A stretch of DNA of 64,000 nt from an uncultured Blautia sp. (GCA_905209435.1 CAJLTE010000003.1:1-64000); one strand, 5' to 3'. Numbered from the stretch's first letter, positions 35,088 through 44,561 are shown. Made by a program: numbers and translations. Notes: generated by a model from the sequence alone, not told the origin.

Positions 35088-35176
35088 ATAGGGAGCTCAA
35101 ATAAATGGGCTGAGAGTAGACTTGATTAGTCTTGACCTGGAACCTGATTTGGATAATGCCAACGTAGGGAAATACA
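35088..35176 (+). ncRNA. TPP riboswitch (THI element)
   Basis: The conserved parts are present: CTGAGAGT (35110 region), GACCTGGAACCTGATTTGGA and TAATGCCAACGTAGGGAA, plus the closing stem. It binds thiamine pyrophosphate in the nascent RNA and controls the thiazole genes downstream, most simply through the strong terminator at 35258-35299. Confidence 0.95.
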
Positions 35177-35257
35177 TGTCGCTAATGGATAGACTTGTGT
35201 GTCGTTGCTCTCTGTTTTTATGTGAACTGGGGGCACCACTTTTCACAGAGCATTTCA

Positions 35258-35299
35258 GGCGCCGGACAACGGGAATAGTACGTTGTCCGGCGCCTTTTT
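35258..35299 (+). terminator. Riboswitch-controlled terminator
   Basis: A 14-bp perfect stem, GGCGCCGGACAACG with its complement, nine-base loop and five T, located between the TPP riboswitch and thiS. Confidence 0.92.
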
Positions 35300-35333
35300 G
35301 TATACTTTCATGGTGTTAGAAAGGAGTATATCC

Positions 35334-35528
35334 ATGGTAATGATTAATGGAGAGGCAAAAGAGATTGCCGGGAAAAATCTTCTGGAGTATCTGAAAGAAA
35401 ATGGATTTAATCCGGAGCAGCTGGTAGTAGAACGTAATTTTGAAATCATTTCCAAAGAACAGTTCGGCAGCGTGACAATTCAGGATGAAGATGTGATTGA
35501 AGTCCTGCGATTTGTTGGAGGGGGCTGA
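35334..35528 (+). CDS. thiS: Sulfur carrier protein ThiS
   Basis: 64 aa ubiquitin-fold carrier ending in the functional Gly-Gly (FVGGG). ThiF adenylates the C-terminus and sulfur is loaded as thiocarboxylate for thiazole synthesis. SD AGGAG seven bases before ATG. The first of five tightly spaced genes after the TPP riboswitch. A longer in-frame extension overlaps the terminator and is not used. Confidence 0.95.
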   Translation: MVMINGEAKEIAGKNLLEYLKENGFNPEQLVVERNFEIISKEQFGSVTIQDEDVIEVLRFVGGG

Positions 35529-35532
35529 AAAG

Positions 35533-36195
35533 ATGAAAGAAATGCAGAAAAAAATGCAGGAACTCATTTCGAAAGAGGATCTGGATCATGCATTTGATGC
35601 AAGATTTCCAAAAGAAATGCAAAAGAAATTACGAAATGCCAGAGTTGCAGTCGCAGGTCTTGGAGGACTTGGATCCAATATTGCGGTTATGCTTGCAAGA
35701 AGTGGAATCGGGAAACTTTTGCTGGTGGATTTTGATGTGGTGGATGTGACGAATCTGAACCGGCAGATGTATTTCATACCTCAGATCGGAAAGCCAAAGG
35801 CTGAGGCTTTGCCGGAACTGTTGTATCAGATTAATCCATATATATCATATGAATCTATTTGTGTGAAAGTAACACCGGAGAATGTGAAGGAATTATTTTT
35901 CGAGTATCCTATCGTATGTGAGGCATTTGATCGTCCGGACCAGAAAGCAATGTTGGTACGGGAACTTCTTATCCAGTGTCCGGATACAACTGTCATATCA
36001 GGAAATGGAATGGCAGGATATGCAGATACAAATGAGATCAAAACGCAGCAGATGATGAAACGGCTGTATGTATGTGGGGATCAAAGTACAGATGTTGGAA
36101 ACGGAATTGGCCTGATTGCCCCGAGAGTGGCGGCCTGCGCAGCGCATGAGGCAAATAAAGTCCTGCAGTTGATCATGCAGGCAGAATGTCAGTAA
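35533..36195 (+). CDS. thiF: ThiS adenylyltransferase ThiF
   Basis: 220 aa E1-like enzyme. The nucleotide-binding [21 protein letters not shown] and [15 protein letters not shown] motifs bind ATP and the ThiS tail. It activates ThiS by adenylation. The ATG follows GGAGGGGG, four bases after the thiS stop. It is shorter than the MoeB-type enzymes, as is usual for clostridial ThiF. Confidence 0.93.
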   Translation: MKEMQKKMQELISKEDLDHAFDARFPKEMQKKLRNARVAVAGLGGLGSNIAVMLARSGIGKLLLVDFDVVDVTNLNRQMYFIPQIGKPKAEALPELLYQINPYISYESICVKVTPENVKELFFEYPIVCEAFDRPDQKAMLVRELLIQCPDTTVISGNGMAGYADTNEIKTQQMMKRLYVCGDQSTDVGNGIGLIAPRVAACAAHEANKVLQLIMQAECQ

Positions 36196-36212
36196 AAAAA
36201 GAGGAGAACATG

Positions 36213-36977
36213 ATGGAAGATAAATTTGTATTAGGTGGAAAAGAATTTAAAAGTCGATTTATTCTTGGATCAGGAAAATATAATCTGAATCTGATCAAAG
36301 CAGCAGTTGAGCAGGGAGGTGCAGAAATCATCACCCTTGCTCTCAGACGTGCCAATACTCAGGAGAAAGAAAATATACTTGATTTCATTCCGAAAGGAGT
36401 GACTCTGCTTCCAAATACATCCGGTGCGAGAAATGCCGAAGAGGCCGTCAGAATCGCAAGGCTGAGCAGAGCTATGGGATGTGGGGATTTTGTAAAAGTA
36501 GAAATTATGCGTGATGCGAAATATCTCTTTCCCGACAATTATGAGACAGTCAAAGCAACAGAGATTCTGGCAAAAGAAGGATTTGTTGTTCTGCCATATA
36601 TGAATCCAGATCTGAATGTGGCAAGAGATCTACAGAATGCCGGAGCCGCAGCGGTTATGCCGTTAGCCGCACCGATCGGGAGCAATAAAGGACTGGCAAC
36701 AAAAGCTATGATCCAGGTACTGATCGATGAGATTGATCTGCCAATTATTGTAGATGCAGGAATCGGAAAACCATCACAGGCATGTGAGGCTATGGAGATG
36801 GGAGCAGCGGCAATCATGGCAAATACAGCAATCGCTACAGCGGGAGATGTACCGGAGATGGCAGCTGCATTTAAACTGGCTATTGAAGCAGGAAGAAAAG
36901 CTTATCTTACCGGAATGGGAAGAGTACTTGCCAGAGGCGGAAGTGCATCTGATCCACTGACCGGATTTTTACGTTAA
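36213..36977 (+). CDS. thiG: Thiazole synthase ThiG
   Basis: 254 aa TIM-barrel enzyme that joins deoxyxylulose phosphate, dehydroglycine and the ThiS thiocarboxylate into the thiazole. [15 protein letters not shown] at the N-terminus, the lysine-bearing [11 protein letters not shown] region, [13 protein letters not shown] and [11 protein letters not shown] phosphate loop are typical. GAGGAG precedes two adjacent ATG codons (36210/36213); the second has better spacing. Confidence 0.96.
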   Translation: MEDKFVLGGKEFKSRFILGSGKYNLNLIKAAVEQGGAEIITLALRRANTQEKENILDFIPKGVTLLPNTSGARNAEEAVRIARLSRAMGCGDFVKVEIMRDAKYLFPDNYETVKATEILAKEGFVVLPYMNPDLNVARDLQNAGAAAVMPLAAPIGSNKGLATKAMIQVLIDEIDLPIIVDAGIGKPSQACEAMEMGAAAIMANTAIATAGDVPEMAAAFKLAIEAGRKAYLTGMGRVLARGGSASDPLTGFLR

Positions 36978-36993
36978 GGGGGAAGCTGGAATC

Positions 36994-38253
36994 ATGAATG
37001 AGGAAAATCAGGTATATTTTGTAGACAGTGATAAGCTTCCGCCAGCCGCACTGGAGAGAAAGCACCGCCTGGAACAGGATCCGTCTTTCCGTACTAACCA
37101 TATGGAGTATATGGAGGGGATGCAGGTCATCGAATCAGATATAAAAGATAAGGTACTTCATGCAATGGCTGAGTACGATTATGATGCATATACAGCTAAT
37201 GATGTAGAACGGGCACTTTCTCATGAGTCATGTTCCATTGAGGATTTTAAAGCACTTTTATCCCCGGCTGCAGCACCTTATCTTGAGCAGATGGCAAGAA
37301 AAGCAGAGGAGATTACCAGAAATCATTTTGGAAATACAGTGTACATTTTTACACCGTTATATATTGCAAACTATTGCCAGAATTACTGCATTTACTGCGG
37401 ATTTAACTGCTATAATAATATCCGGCGGAAGAAGCTGACATTTGAAGAAATCGAACATGAAATGCAGGTGATTGCAAGAACAGGGATGGAAGAAATACTG
37501 ATTCTGACTGGTGAGAGTCGTGCATATTCTGATGTGAAATACATTGGGGAAGCAGTTAAAATTGCGAAAAAATATTTCAAAAATATAGGTATCGAGATTT
37601 ATCCGGTGAATGTGGATGAATATCAATATCTCCATGAATGTGGAGTGGATTATGTGACAGTTTTTCAGGAAACTTATCATACTGACAAATACGAAACGCT
37701 TCATCTTATGGGACATAAACGTGTCTGGCCGTATCGCTTCGATTCACAGGAACGTGCGTTAATGGGAGGTATGAGAGGTGCAGGATTTTCAGCACTTCTG
37801 GGACTTGATGATTTCCGAAAAGATGCATTGGCTACTGCACTTCATGTGTATTATATTAACCGTAAATATCCTCATGCAGAGTTATCTTTAAGCTGTCCGC
37901 GATTACGACCAATTGTGAATAATGATAAGATTAATCCGCGTGATGTGGGAGAGAAAGAACTCTGTCAGGTGTTATGCGCATACCGTATATTTCTGCCTTT
38001 TGCGGGAATTACTGTGTCCAGCCGTGAGAGTGCTGAGTTTCGAAATGGAATTACAAAGATTTGTGCAACCAAGGTTTCTGCAGGGGTCTCCACTGGGATT
38101 GGTGACCATGAAGAAAAATATGAGGGAAAAGAAGATGCGGATGTCGGAGACGAACAGTTTGAGATCAACGATGACCGTTCTTTTAGTAAAATGTATGATG
38201 ATATGGAGCAGGGCGGCTTGCAGCCGGTTCTGAATGATTATATTTATGTGTAA
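36994..38253 (+). CDS. thiH: 2-iminoacetate synthase ThiH
   Basis: 419 aa radical SAM enzyme that cleaves tyrosine to dehydroglycine for thiazole synthesis, the anaerobic route (no ThiO). The [4Fe-4S] motif is CQNYCIYC with Cys128, Cys132 and Cys135. The last eight bases overlap the start of the next gene. ThiS/F/G/H together make the thiazole phosphate; no pyrimidine genes (thiC, thiD) are in the window. Confidence 0.95.
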   Translation: MNEENQVYFVDSDKLPPAALERKHRLEQDPSFRTNHMEYMEGMQVIESDIKDKVLHAMAEYDYDAYTANDVERALSHESCSIEDFKALLSPAAAPYLEQMARKAEEITRNHFGNTVYIFTPLYIANYCQNYCIYCGFNCYNNIRRKKLTFEEIEHEMQVIARTGMEEILILTGESRAYSDVKYIGEAVKIAKKYFKNIGIEIYPVNVDEYQYLHECGVDYVTVFQETYHTDKYETLHLMGHKRVWPYRFDSQERALMGGMRGAGFSALLGLDDFRKDALATALHVYYINRKYPHAELSLSCPRLRPIVNNDKINPRDVGEKELCQVLCAYRIFLPFAGITVSSRESAEFRNGITKICATKVSAGVSTGIGDHEEKYEGKEDADVGDEQFEINDDRSFSKMYDDMEQGGLQPVLNDYIYV

Positions 38254-38827
38254 ACAATATGAACATACCATCGCGATTACAAATCGCGCGTTGGTGCAGG
38301 GAGATTTTCTTGAGCAGATGCAAAAGGTGATTTATTTGCATCCTCATGCAGTGATTTTGAGAGAGAAAGGTCTGCCGGATGAAGAGTATAAGATGCTGGC
38401 AGAAAAAATTCTGGAAATGTGCAGTAAAAGTGGTGTACGCTGTTTTCTGCATTCCAGAATTTCTGTGGCGCACAGCTTAGGGTGCAGACGAATTCATATT
38501 TCTATTCCGGTACTTATGGATATGAGTGAAGAGGAACGCAGACAGCTGAGAAAAGATTTTCAGGAGATCAGTGTTTCCTGTCATAGTATGGAAGATATGA
38601 ACATTGCTGTGAAAAACGGAGCTACACAGATCATTCTCGGGACAATTTTTGAAACAGAATGTAAAAAAGGATTGAAAGGAAAAGGTCTGGAATTTGTCAG
38701 AGAAATCTGCAAAGTCTGTCCGGTGCCGGTGTATGCAATTGGGGGAATCAACCTGGAACGTTTGCAGCAGGTAATGGACGTGGGCGCAGCAGGCGGGTGT
38801 ATGATGTCTGGTTTTATGCGGTTTTAG
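38246..38827 (+). CDS. tenI: Thiazole tautomerase TenI-like (ThiE family)
   Basis: 193 aa TIM barrel. SCHSMEDMNIAVKNGATQII places a His after the barrel strand as in TenI, and GTIFETECKKGLKGKG is closely similar to the TenI phosphate/substrate segment; IGGI follows. The ThiE pyrimidine-diphosphate motif (GVHLGQ-like) is replaced by RRIHISIPV, so tautomerisation of the thiazole fits better than thiamine-phosphate synthesis. ATG 38246 overlaps the thiH stop. Confidence 0.75.
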   Translation: MCKQYEHTIAITNRALVQGDFLEQMQKVIYLHPHAVILREKGLPDEEYKMLAEKILEMCSKSGVRCFLHSRISVAHSLGCRRIHISIPVLMDMSEEERRQLRKDFQEISVSCHSMEDMNIAVKNGATQIILGTIFETECKKGLKGKGLEFVREICKVCPVPVYAIGGINLERLQQVMDVGAAGGCMMSGFMRF

Positions 38828-38831
38828 AGAG

Positions 38832-38874
38832 AGTCTCCTGTTTAATTGTGAATAGCAATAAGCAGGAGACTTTT
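38832..38874 (+). terminator. Terminator of the thiazole operon
   Basis: AGTCTCCTG pairs with CAGGAGACT, then TTTT. The loop contains AATTGTGAATAGCAAT, similar to loops at 23.1 and 55.1 kb. Confidence 0.8.
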
Positions 38875-38886
38875 GGCAAATTGCTA

Positions 38887-39522
38887 TTATTTTCGTGCAA
38901 CAAGATGTGCCCGGAATCCTTTCTGTTTTTCCATAGTCAGCACTGTAAAACCAGCTTTTTCTGCCATGGCTATAAACTCTGATACTTTATGTATTTTCAC
39001 ATCACCATGTCCGAACAGATTAGCCAATGGCATTTCCAGATGATTCATCAACCAGACGATAAAATCTGAAGAGGTATAGTCACGCAGAACCAGACGGCCG
39101 CCCTTTCGCAGAACGCGGTATGCACTATTGAAAAAATCCTGCGGATTAGGATAGTGGTGGAAACTATTTGAGCAGATGACTGCATCAAAAGACTCTTCTG
39201 CAAAAGGCAGATTTTCACTGTCCCCAACAAGAAATTCCGTGTTGGAAAGTTTCTTTGCCTGAGCAACATTGATCATCTCAGGAGTGAGGTCAAGACCAAT
39301 ATAATGTTTATCAGGATACTTTTCATGAAGCAGCTGGATCATTGGACCGGTTCCGCATCCACAGTCCAGAACATCGTGGAAAGATTCTTTTTCCAGTTCT
39401 GTCAGAATTGGCGGATAATCATCTTTACACATTTCATAAATACCGGCATGTCCGCTGTCATAGACCTTGGCTGCCTGGGTAAATTCTTTGATAGAGAGCT
39501 GTTTATATTTTTCCGGTGTCAT
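38887..39522 (-). CDS. Class I SAM-dependent methyltransferase
   Basis: 211 aa. Motif I DVLDCGCGTGPMIQLLHEKY, acidic strand end YIGLDLTPEMI, motif IV AVICSNSFHHYPNPQDFFNS and post-motif LRKGGRLVLRD place it in the UbiE/COQ5-like group. Acceptor unknown. SD AAGGAG precedes ATG. The minus-strand promoter TTGACT-N17-TACTGT (39664-39636) is followed by a GTTAG-N6-CTAAC palindrome and a structured leader. The gene divergent from it encodes the membrane protein paralogue. Confidence 0.88.
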   Translation of the reverse strand: MTPEKYKQLSIKEFTQAAKVYDSGHAGIYEMCKDDYPPILTELEKESFHDVLDCGCGTGPMIQLLHEKYPDKHYIGLDLTPEMINVAQAKKLSNTEFLVGDSENLPFAEESFDAVICSNSFHHYPNPQDFFNSAYRVLRKGGRLVLRDYTSSDFIVWLMNHLEMPLANLFGHGDVKIHKVSEFIAMAEKAGFTVLTMEKQKGFRAHLVARK

Positions 39523-39540
39523 AAATATTCTCCTTAAAAC

Positions 39541-39664
39541 TAAGCGGATACAATTATCCGAGTTGATGCCTGTTTATAACCAAATAATTGAATATCTGGT
39601 ATTTGGTTAACTGGATGGTTAGATGCTTCTAACTAACAGTATCATATATTTTTGTAAAAGTCAA
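39541..39664 (-). promoter_or_regulatory. Promoter, palindrome and structured leader of methyltransferase 2
   Basis: Minus strand: TTGACT (39664-39659), TACTGT (39641-39636), palindrome GTTAG-N6-CTAAC (39633-39618) at the start of the transcript. Two perfect inverted repeats follow: TAACCAAATA (10 bp arms, 39577-39609) and CGGATA-CAAT-TATCCG (39545-39560). Confidence 0.6.
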
Positions 39665-39792
39665 AAGAAAGAAATAACGAGTGGTATGAGAAGTTGCAGT
39701 TATGGTTCAAGGTGTGATAAAATGACAGTAAGTGTAGACTAACAGGATGAGACTGGCAAAATAATCATCAGGTAAAGGGAGGAGAATAGAAT

Positions 39793-40281
39793 ATGATAGC
39801 TCAGGTGCTTGTGGAGGGATTGATACTTGGGATTCTATTGATGGGAGTTTGCGCGTTCGGAATTCGAAATGGCGCAGTTGGAATGGTGCATCTCTATCAT
39901 CAGGATGTGAAAGAACGTTGTGTGGAGCTGGGGCTGACAACCCATGAAAAAATCAACAAAAACAGCAAGACTTTTAAAATGGTATGTATTCCAGGATATC
40001 TACTGTACATACTTGTGTGCGTTTATGGAATAAATGGTGCACGGGACTTCTGGTCTGGTTTCTGGCAGATGTTTGTCATCTTATCTGTAATGAATCTGAT
40101 GGATCGTTTTCTGGTTGATGACTATTGGGTAGGCCATACAAAAGCATGGACCATTCCAGGAACAGAAGACCTCAGGCCATATATCAACAGTGAAGATAAA
40201 CGCAAAAAATGGATTGCGGGAACAGTTGGAATGGCTGTAATTTCTGCAGTGCTGGCTGGGATTGCTGCACTTGTAATGTGA
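39793..40281 (+). CDS. Small membrane protein, paralogue of 27468-27968
   Basis: 162 aa, four hydrophobic segments, with the same layout as the protein at 27468, including KERCVELGLTTHEKINKNSK and WTIPGTEDLRPYI. Function unknown. Both copies lie beside class I methyltransferase genes, here divergently. SD GGGAGGAG is present. It ends at a strong terminator. Confidence 0.8.
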   Translation: MIAQVLVEGLILGILLMGVCAFGIRNGAVGMVHLYHQDVKERCVELGLTTHEKINKNSKTFKMVCIPGYLLYILVCVYGINGARDFWSGFWQMFVILSVMNLMDRFLVDDYWVGHTKAWTIPGTEDLRPYINSEDKRKKWIAGTVGMAVISAVLAGIAALVM

Positions 40282-40588
40282 TAAAATACCTCTAAAGTAT
40301 ATACTTTAGAGGTATTTTTTGTGTGTGAAGATCACTTGCAGGATTTGCTATTGGAAGTTATTTATGGATACATGGTAACAAAAGCATACTCATAATTTTC
40401 ATAGTAATCACTGTAAGGAAAATAAGTATGGATGTGCTGGCAATGGGGGAAATTGCTAAAGGTTAGTTTTGGTTTAGAAAGCCTGGAAATTATTCTGAAA
40501 ATGTGAAAAAGTAAATTATATTGACTCCACAGAATGGGCATTGTATTATGAATTTATAATTAATCTACATAAAAGGGGGGAGTCATTT
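40282..40588. other. Intergenic region before the YfcC carrier
   Basis: Holds the terminator at 40283-40320, then a possible promoter TTGACT (40521-40526)-N17-TATTAT (40544-40549) for the YfcC gene. The 200 bases between show nothing else I can name. Confidence 0.6.
40283..40320 (+). terminator. Terminator after the second membrane protein
   Basis: AAAATACCTCTAAAGTAT pairs almost perfectly with its complement and runs into six T. Confidence 0.88.
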
Positions 40589-41995
40589 ATGACTGAAAAG
40601 AGAAAAAGGAAACTGGCAATGCCGGACACCCTGATCATTGTAGCATCAGTGGTACTTCTGGTGGCGATTCTTTCATGGATCATTCCATCTGGAACCTATG
40701 ATTATCAGGAGATGAATATCAATGGAAGAATTCGAAATGTAGCCATTGATGGAACTTATCACACCATTGACAAATCCGAAGTTACTACTACAGGATTCCT
40801 TGGATTTTTCAGTGTACTGTATCGGGGTTGTGTGGAGGCAGCTGATGTAATCTTCATGATTCTTTGCTGCTGCGGAACATTTGGTGTTGTGGTAAAAACC
40901 GGTGCCTTCCACGCAGGAATTGGGACTATCCTGAAGAAGCTAAAGGGAAAAGAAATCCTGTTGGTTCCGATCATTATGTTGATCTTTGGACTTGGTGGTT
41001 CTGTATTTGGCATGGCAAGTGAGTTTTACGGATTTTATCCGTTGATCGTAGGCCTGGGAGTTGCTCTGGGATATGATGCAATGTTCGGATTTGCCATTAT
41101 TGCGGTTGGCGAGTTTGTTGGATTTATGGGCGCGACGCTGAATCCATATTCTGTAGGAATTGCCCAGACAATTTCAGGTGTAGAGCTTTATTCCGGAACC
41201 GGATATCGTACTATCTGTTTCGTGATCTTCATGGTAATTTCAATTATCTATGTGATGATGTACGGCAGAAAAATTAAGAAAAATCCAGGCGCGTCCGTTG
41301 TATTTGGAGAAAAAAATATCCACGCTTTTGACAGAGATGAATTGAATGAGTATAGTTTTACCTTAAAAGATGGTCTGGTTCTGTTGGATGTGTTAGTTGT
41401 ACTGGTAGTACTTATGTTTGGCCTGATTAAATGGGGCTGGGATTTTCCACAGCTTTGTGGTCTGTTCCTTCTCATGTCCATGATAGCCGCAGCAATCTGT
41501 AAATGGTCTCCAAACAAATGGTGCAGCGAGTTCATTGACAGCGCTAAAACTGCTATGTGGGGATGTATTCTGACTGGTATTGCTAAAGCTATTACTGTTG
41601 TTATGCAGGATGCACAGATTATGGATACGGTTATCTACGGTTTGTCAAATGTACTGAAAAATGCACCTCACGCAGTTTCCGCACAGGTAATGCTTGTGGT
41701 ACAGACACTGATTAACTTCTTTATTCCATCTGCAACAGGCCAGGCTTCTGCAACCATGCCGATCATGGCACAGCTTGCGGATATCATTGGAGTAAGCAGA
41801 CAGACAGCAGTCCTTGCTTTTCAGTTTGGCGATGGACTTTCCAATATTTTCTGGCCAACAGCTGACATTGTTATTATCTGCGGCCTGGGTGGAATTTCTT
41901 TACAGAAATGGTATAAGTGGTTCACACCACTGTTTTTGATATTGTTTGCAACACAGGCAATTCTTTTGGGAATTGCAACGGGAATTGGATTTTAG
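40589..41995 (+). CDS. YfcC family (DcuC/AbgT-like) transporter
   Basis: 468 aa, about twelve membrane helices. Family signatures are SWIIPSGTY, GTFGVVVKTGAF, IFGLGGSVFGMASEFYGFYP and FFIPSATGQASATMPIMA. YfcC proteins are thought to be anaerobic carriers of dicarboxylates, amino acids or peptides; substrate unproven. ATG 40589 follows AAGGGGGGAG. A VanX-like D-Ala-D-Ala dipeptidase gene follows five bases after the stop, which hints at dipeptide uptake. Confidence 0.88.
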   Translation: MTEKRKRKLAMPDTLIIVASVVLLVAILSWIIPSGTYDYQEMNINGRIRNVAIDGTYHTIDKSEVTTTGFLGFFSVLYRGCVEAADVIFMILCCCGTFGVVVKTGAFHAGIGTILKKLKGKEILLVPIIMLIFGLGGSVFGMASEFYGFYPLIVGLGVALGYDAMFGFAIIAVGEFVGFMGATLNPYSVGIAQTISGVELYSGTGYRTICFVIFMVISIIYVMMYGRKIKKNPGASVVFGEKNIHAFDRDELNEYSFTLKDGLVLLDVLVVLVVLMFGLIKWGWDFPQLCGLFLLMSMIAAAICKWSPNKWCSEFIDSAKTAMWGCILTGIAKAITVVMQDAQIMDTVIYGLSNVLKNAPHAVSAQVMLVVQTLINFFIPSATGQASATMPIMAQLADIIGVSRQTAVLAFQFGDGLSNIFWPTADIVIICGLGGISLQKWYKWFTPLFLILFATQAILLGIATGIGF

Positions 41996-41999
41996 TGTA

Positions 42000-42566
42000 A
42001 TGGAAAGAAAAGGAAATCTTATCAAACTTACAGATTTATCTTCAGATTTTATTATTGAACTGAGATATGCCACGCCGGATAATTTTACTGGTATGCAGGT
42101 GTATCAGTCAGCAGAGTGCTGGCTGGATGAACATACCGCGCAGATTCTGATAAAAGCTAAAGAAATTTTTAAAAAAGACGGCTATCAGGTAAAAATCTGG
42201 GATGCCTATCGTCCGATCCGGGCACAGAAGCGATTCTGGGATATTATGCCAAACGATGACTTCATTGCCCGTCCGCCGGACATGACGAAGATTAAGAAAT
42301 TTCGTCCTACCCATATGAATGGAATGTGTGTAGATATTACGCTGACGGACAAATATGGTAATGAAATCGAAATGCCTTCACCGTTTGACACTATGGATGA
42401 ACGTGCAGCTCTAAACTATGCCGGTCATTCTGAAATCGGCAGAAGAAATGGAGAATATCTGAAAAAAGTAATGGAATCCGTAGGATTCCAGGCATACGAA
42501 TGTGAATGGTGGCATTTCTACGATGTGTCCGCAGAACCTGCGCCGTTTTCGGATTATGAAATTTAA
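42000..42566 (+). CDS. D-alanyl-D-alanine dipeptidase, VanX/DdpX family
   Basis: 188 aa M15D metallopeptidase. Arg71 (AYRPIR), zinc ligands His105 and Asp112 (HMNGMCVDITL), catalytic Glu169 and ligand His172 (ECEWWHF) are all present. Known members hydrolyse D-Ala-D-Ala, either for glycopeptide resistance or for peptidoglycan fragment use. There are no van ligase genes nearby; coupling to the YfcC carrier (five-base gap) points to nutrient recycling. The ATG has little ribosome site, so translation may depend on coupling. Confidence 0.9.
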   Translation: MERKGNLIKLTDLSSDFIIELRYATPDNFTGMQVYQSAECWLDEHTAQILIKAKEIFKKDGYQVKIWDAYRPIRAQKRFWDIMPNDDFIARPPDMTKIKKFRPTHMNGMCVDITLTDKYGNEIEMPSPFDTMDERAALNYAGHSEIGRRNGEYLKKVMESVGFQAYECEWWHFYDVSAEPAPFSDYEI

Positions 42567-42692
42567 AAAATGATTATGATTATTTAAACAATTCTTGGCT
42601 TGCCAAATAAGAAATGATGAATAAATAAAAAATCAGAGAGTCTGTTCTGGTGAAATGTATAAGGCATCAAATATATGAAGGGGATACAGAAA

Positions 42693-43649
42693 ATGAAGAT
42701 AAAAACAGTTGCAGTTCTTGGGGCAGGAGCAGTCGGTTCTTATGTGATATGGGGACTTTCCGGACGGGAAGATATCAGACTTGGAGTTATTGCAGAAGGT
42801 GAGCGCGCAGAACGAATGAAAAAAGGCTGCGTGATCAATGGTGTGACCTACCATCCTGAAGTATGGACATCACAGGAAGCAAGAGGAACAGATCTGTTGA
42901 TCGTGGCTTTGAAATATGGAGCATTACCAGGTGCTATGGATAGTATCCGTGTGGTTACAGGAGAGAACACAACAGTTATGAGTCTTATGAACGGTGTAGA
43001 CAGCGAAGAATTGATTTCTGCTGAAATCGGAGCTGGCCATGTCCTGCATTCACTGATAAAAGTAGCTTCTCATAAAGAGGAAAACGGATACTGCTTTAAC
43101 CCGGAAACTACGATTGGAATTATTTTCGGAGAACTTTCTGCTCCATATCAGAGCGAACGCGTGCTGGCAATAGAGGAACTTTTCAAAGATACAGGACTGC
43201 ATTACCGCTCTACTGAACATATCAGAGAAGAAATGTGGAGCAAATTCAGACTGAATGTCTGCAATAATCTGCCCCAGGCAGTTCTTGGTGCAGGAGTGGG
43301 ATGCTACCAGGACAGTGTTCATATGAAACACATCAGCAACGGACTCAGACAGGAACTGGAAGCTATTGCAGCAGCAAAGGGAATTGATATAAGTAAGGCA
43401 GATGCGTCATCCAGTCATGGAAGTGCTGTTCCTCCATCTGCGAGATATTCTACACTGCAGGATCTGGATGCAGGACGCCATACAGAGATTGATATGTTCT
43501 CAGGTGCGCTGGTCCGTATGGGCAGGGAACTGGAAATTCCGACACCATATAATGAATATACCTACCACATCATAAAAGCTATAGAAGAAAAAAATGATGG
43601 AAAATTTGACTATAGCAAGGACAGTGGAAAAGTGACCTGTGCAAAATAG
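42693..43649 (+). CDS. 2-dehydropantoate 2-reductase family protein (PanE/ApbA)
   Basis: 318 aa. N-terminal NADPH-binding AVLGAGAVGSYVIWGLSG (Rossmann GxGxxG), then the substrate domain with SKFRLNVCNNLPQAVLGAG and the helical C-terminus. Reduces ketopantoate or a similar 2-oxo acid. Paralogues with unknown 2-keto substrates are common. ATG 42693 follows AAGGGG. No other pantothenate gene is adjacent. Confidence 0.85.
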   Translation: MKIKTVAVLGAGAVGSYVIWGLSGREDIRLGVIAEGERAERMKKGCVINGVTYHPEVWTSQEARGTDLLIVALKYGALPGAMDSIRVVTGENTTVMSLMNGVDSEELISAEIGAGHVLHSLIKVASHKEENGYCFNPETTIGIIFGELSAPYQSERVLAIEELFKDTGLHYRSTEHIREEMWSKFRLNVCNNLPQAVLGAGVGCYQDSVHMKHISNGLRQELEAIAAAKGIDISKADASSSHGSAVPPSARYSTLQDLDAGRHTEIDMFSGALVRMGRELEIPTPYNEYTYHIIKAIEEKNDGKFDYSKDSGKVTCAK

Positions 43650-43768
43650 TGCAGTTAAAAACCCAAAATGGTGAGGAATGCTCGATGAACTGATGCATTT
43701 TTTTGATTATTGTGTGCAGCAAATAGTTTTGAAGGCGAAGCTGCTATTTTCAAATATATTATAAGGAA

Positions 43769-44350
43769 ATGAAAAGGAAGAGAAGTTTGGAATATACTTG
43801 TACATACAAATCAGAATTAGGCAATATTTTACTGGCTGCTGATGAAATTGGACTTACAGGTTTGTGGTTTGAGGGACAAAAATATTTTGCCAATACACTT
43901 CCTGAGGAACATATCTCAAAGGAAACTCCAATTTTGACAGATGCGAAAAAATGGCTGGATATATATTTTTCAGGAGAAGAACCGAAATTTACTCCTCCTC
44001 TTCATCCAACTGGTTCAGCATTCAGACAGGCAGTATGGCAGGTTCTATTGCAGATACCTTATGGACAGACAATTACATATGGAGAAATCGCCAGACAAAT
44101 GTCTGAAATGCAGAATACTCCTCATATGTCTGCGCAGGCAGTAGGCGGTGCCGTGGGGCATAACGAGATTTCCATTATCATCCCCTGCCATCGTGTAGTT
44201 GGAACAAATGGCAGTCTGACTGGATATGCAGGTGGAATTGATAAAAAAATTGCACTGCTGAATCTGGAACATACAGATATGAGCCATTTTTTTGTTCCAA
44301 AGAAGGGAACACGCTCTAGAAGAGACAAGAAAGGAAAAAATACAGATTGA
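43769..44350 (+). CDS. ogt: Methylated-DNA-[protein]-cysteine S-methyltransferase
   Basis: 193 aa suicide DNA-repair protein. The acceptor Cys is in IIPCHRVVG, with the helix-turn-helix region PYGQTITYGEIARQM and arginine finger. Transfers alkyl groups from O6-alkylguanine to itself. The start is uncertain: ATG 43769 has only a short AAGG, whereas TTG 43787 follows GGAAGAG. It has a basic C-terminal tail (RSRRDKKGK). Confidence 0.92.
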   Translation: MKRKRSLEYTCTYKSELGNILLAADEIGLTGLWFEGQKYFANTLPEEHISKETPILTDAKKWLDIYFSGEEPKFTPPLHPTGSAFRQAVWQVLLQIPYGQTITYGEIARQMSEMQNTPHMSAQAVGGAVGHNEISIIIPCHRVVGTNGSLTGYAGGIDKKIALLNLEHTDMSHFFVPKKGTRSRRDKKGKNTD

Positions 44351-44356
44351 TAGTTG

Positions 44357-44406
44357 ATAGAGAAATCATAACAAAAAATGATAGTTATGGTTTCTCTATT
44401 ATTTTT
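44357..44406 (+). terminator. Terminator after ogt
   Basis: GATAGAGAAATCATAAC pairs with GTTATGGTTTCTCTATT and a T-rich tail follows. Confidence 0.8.
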
Positions 44407-44561
44407 GTGATAAAATAGAGTAAGCAATGACTAACCATATGATAAATGTGTATTTCAGGATATCTATTTGTGTGTTGGGATACTATGAAGCCCTATACAG
44501 ATGCATATTTAAAGAGGCTGAGGAAGATTTGAGAGGAATAATTTTCAGGAGGTGCCTGACT

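Noticed and set aside
38246..38827. Calling the last thiazole-operon gene thiE
   Set aside because: The pyrimidine-diphosphate motif of ThiE is replaced, while the FETECKKGLKGKG segment and His match TenI.
42000..42566. Glycopeptide-resistance (vanX) cluster
   Set aside because: No vanA/vanB ligase, vanH or vanRS genes are near; the VanX-like enzyme is linked to a carrier instead.
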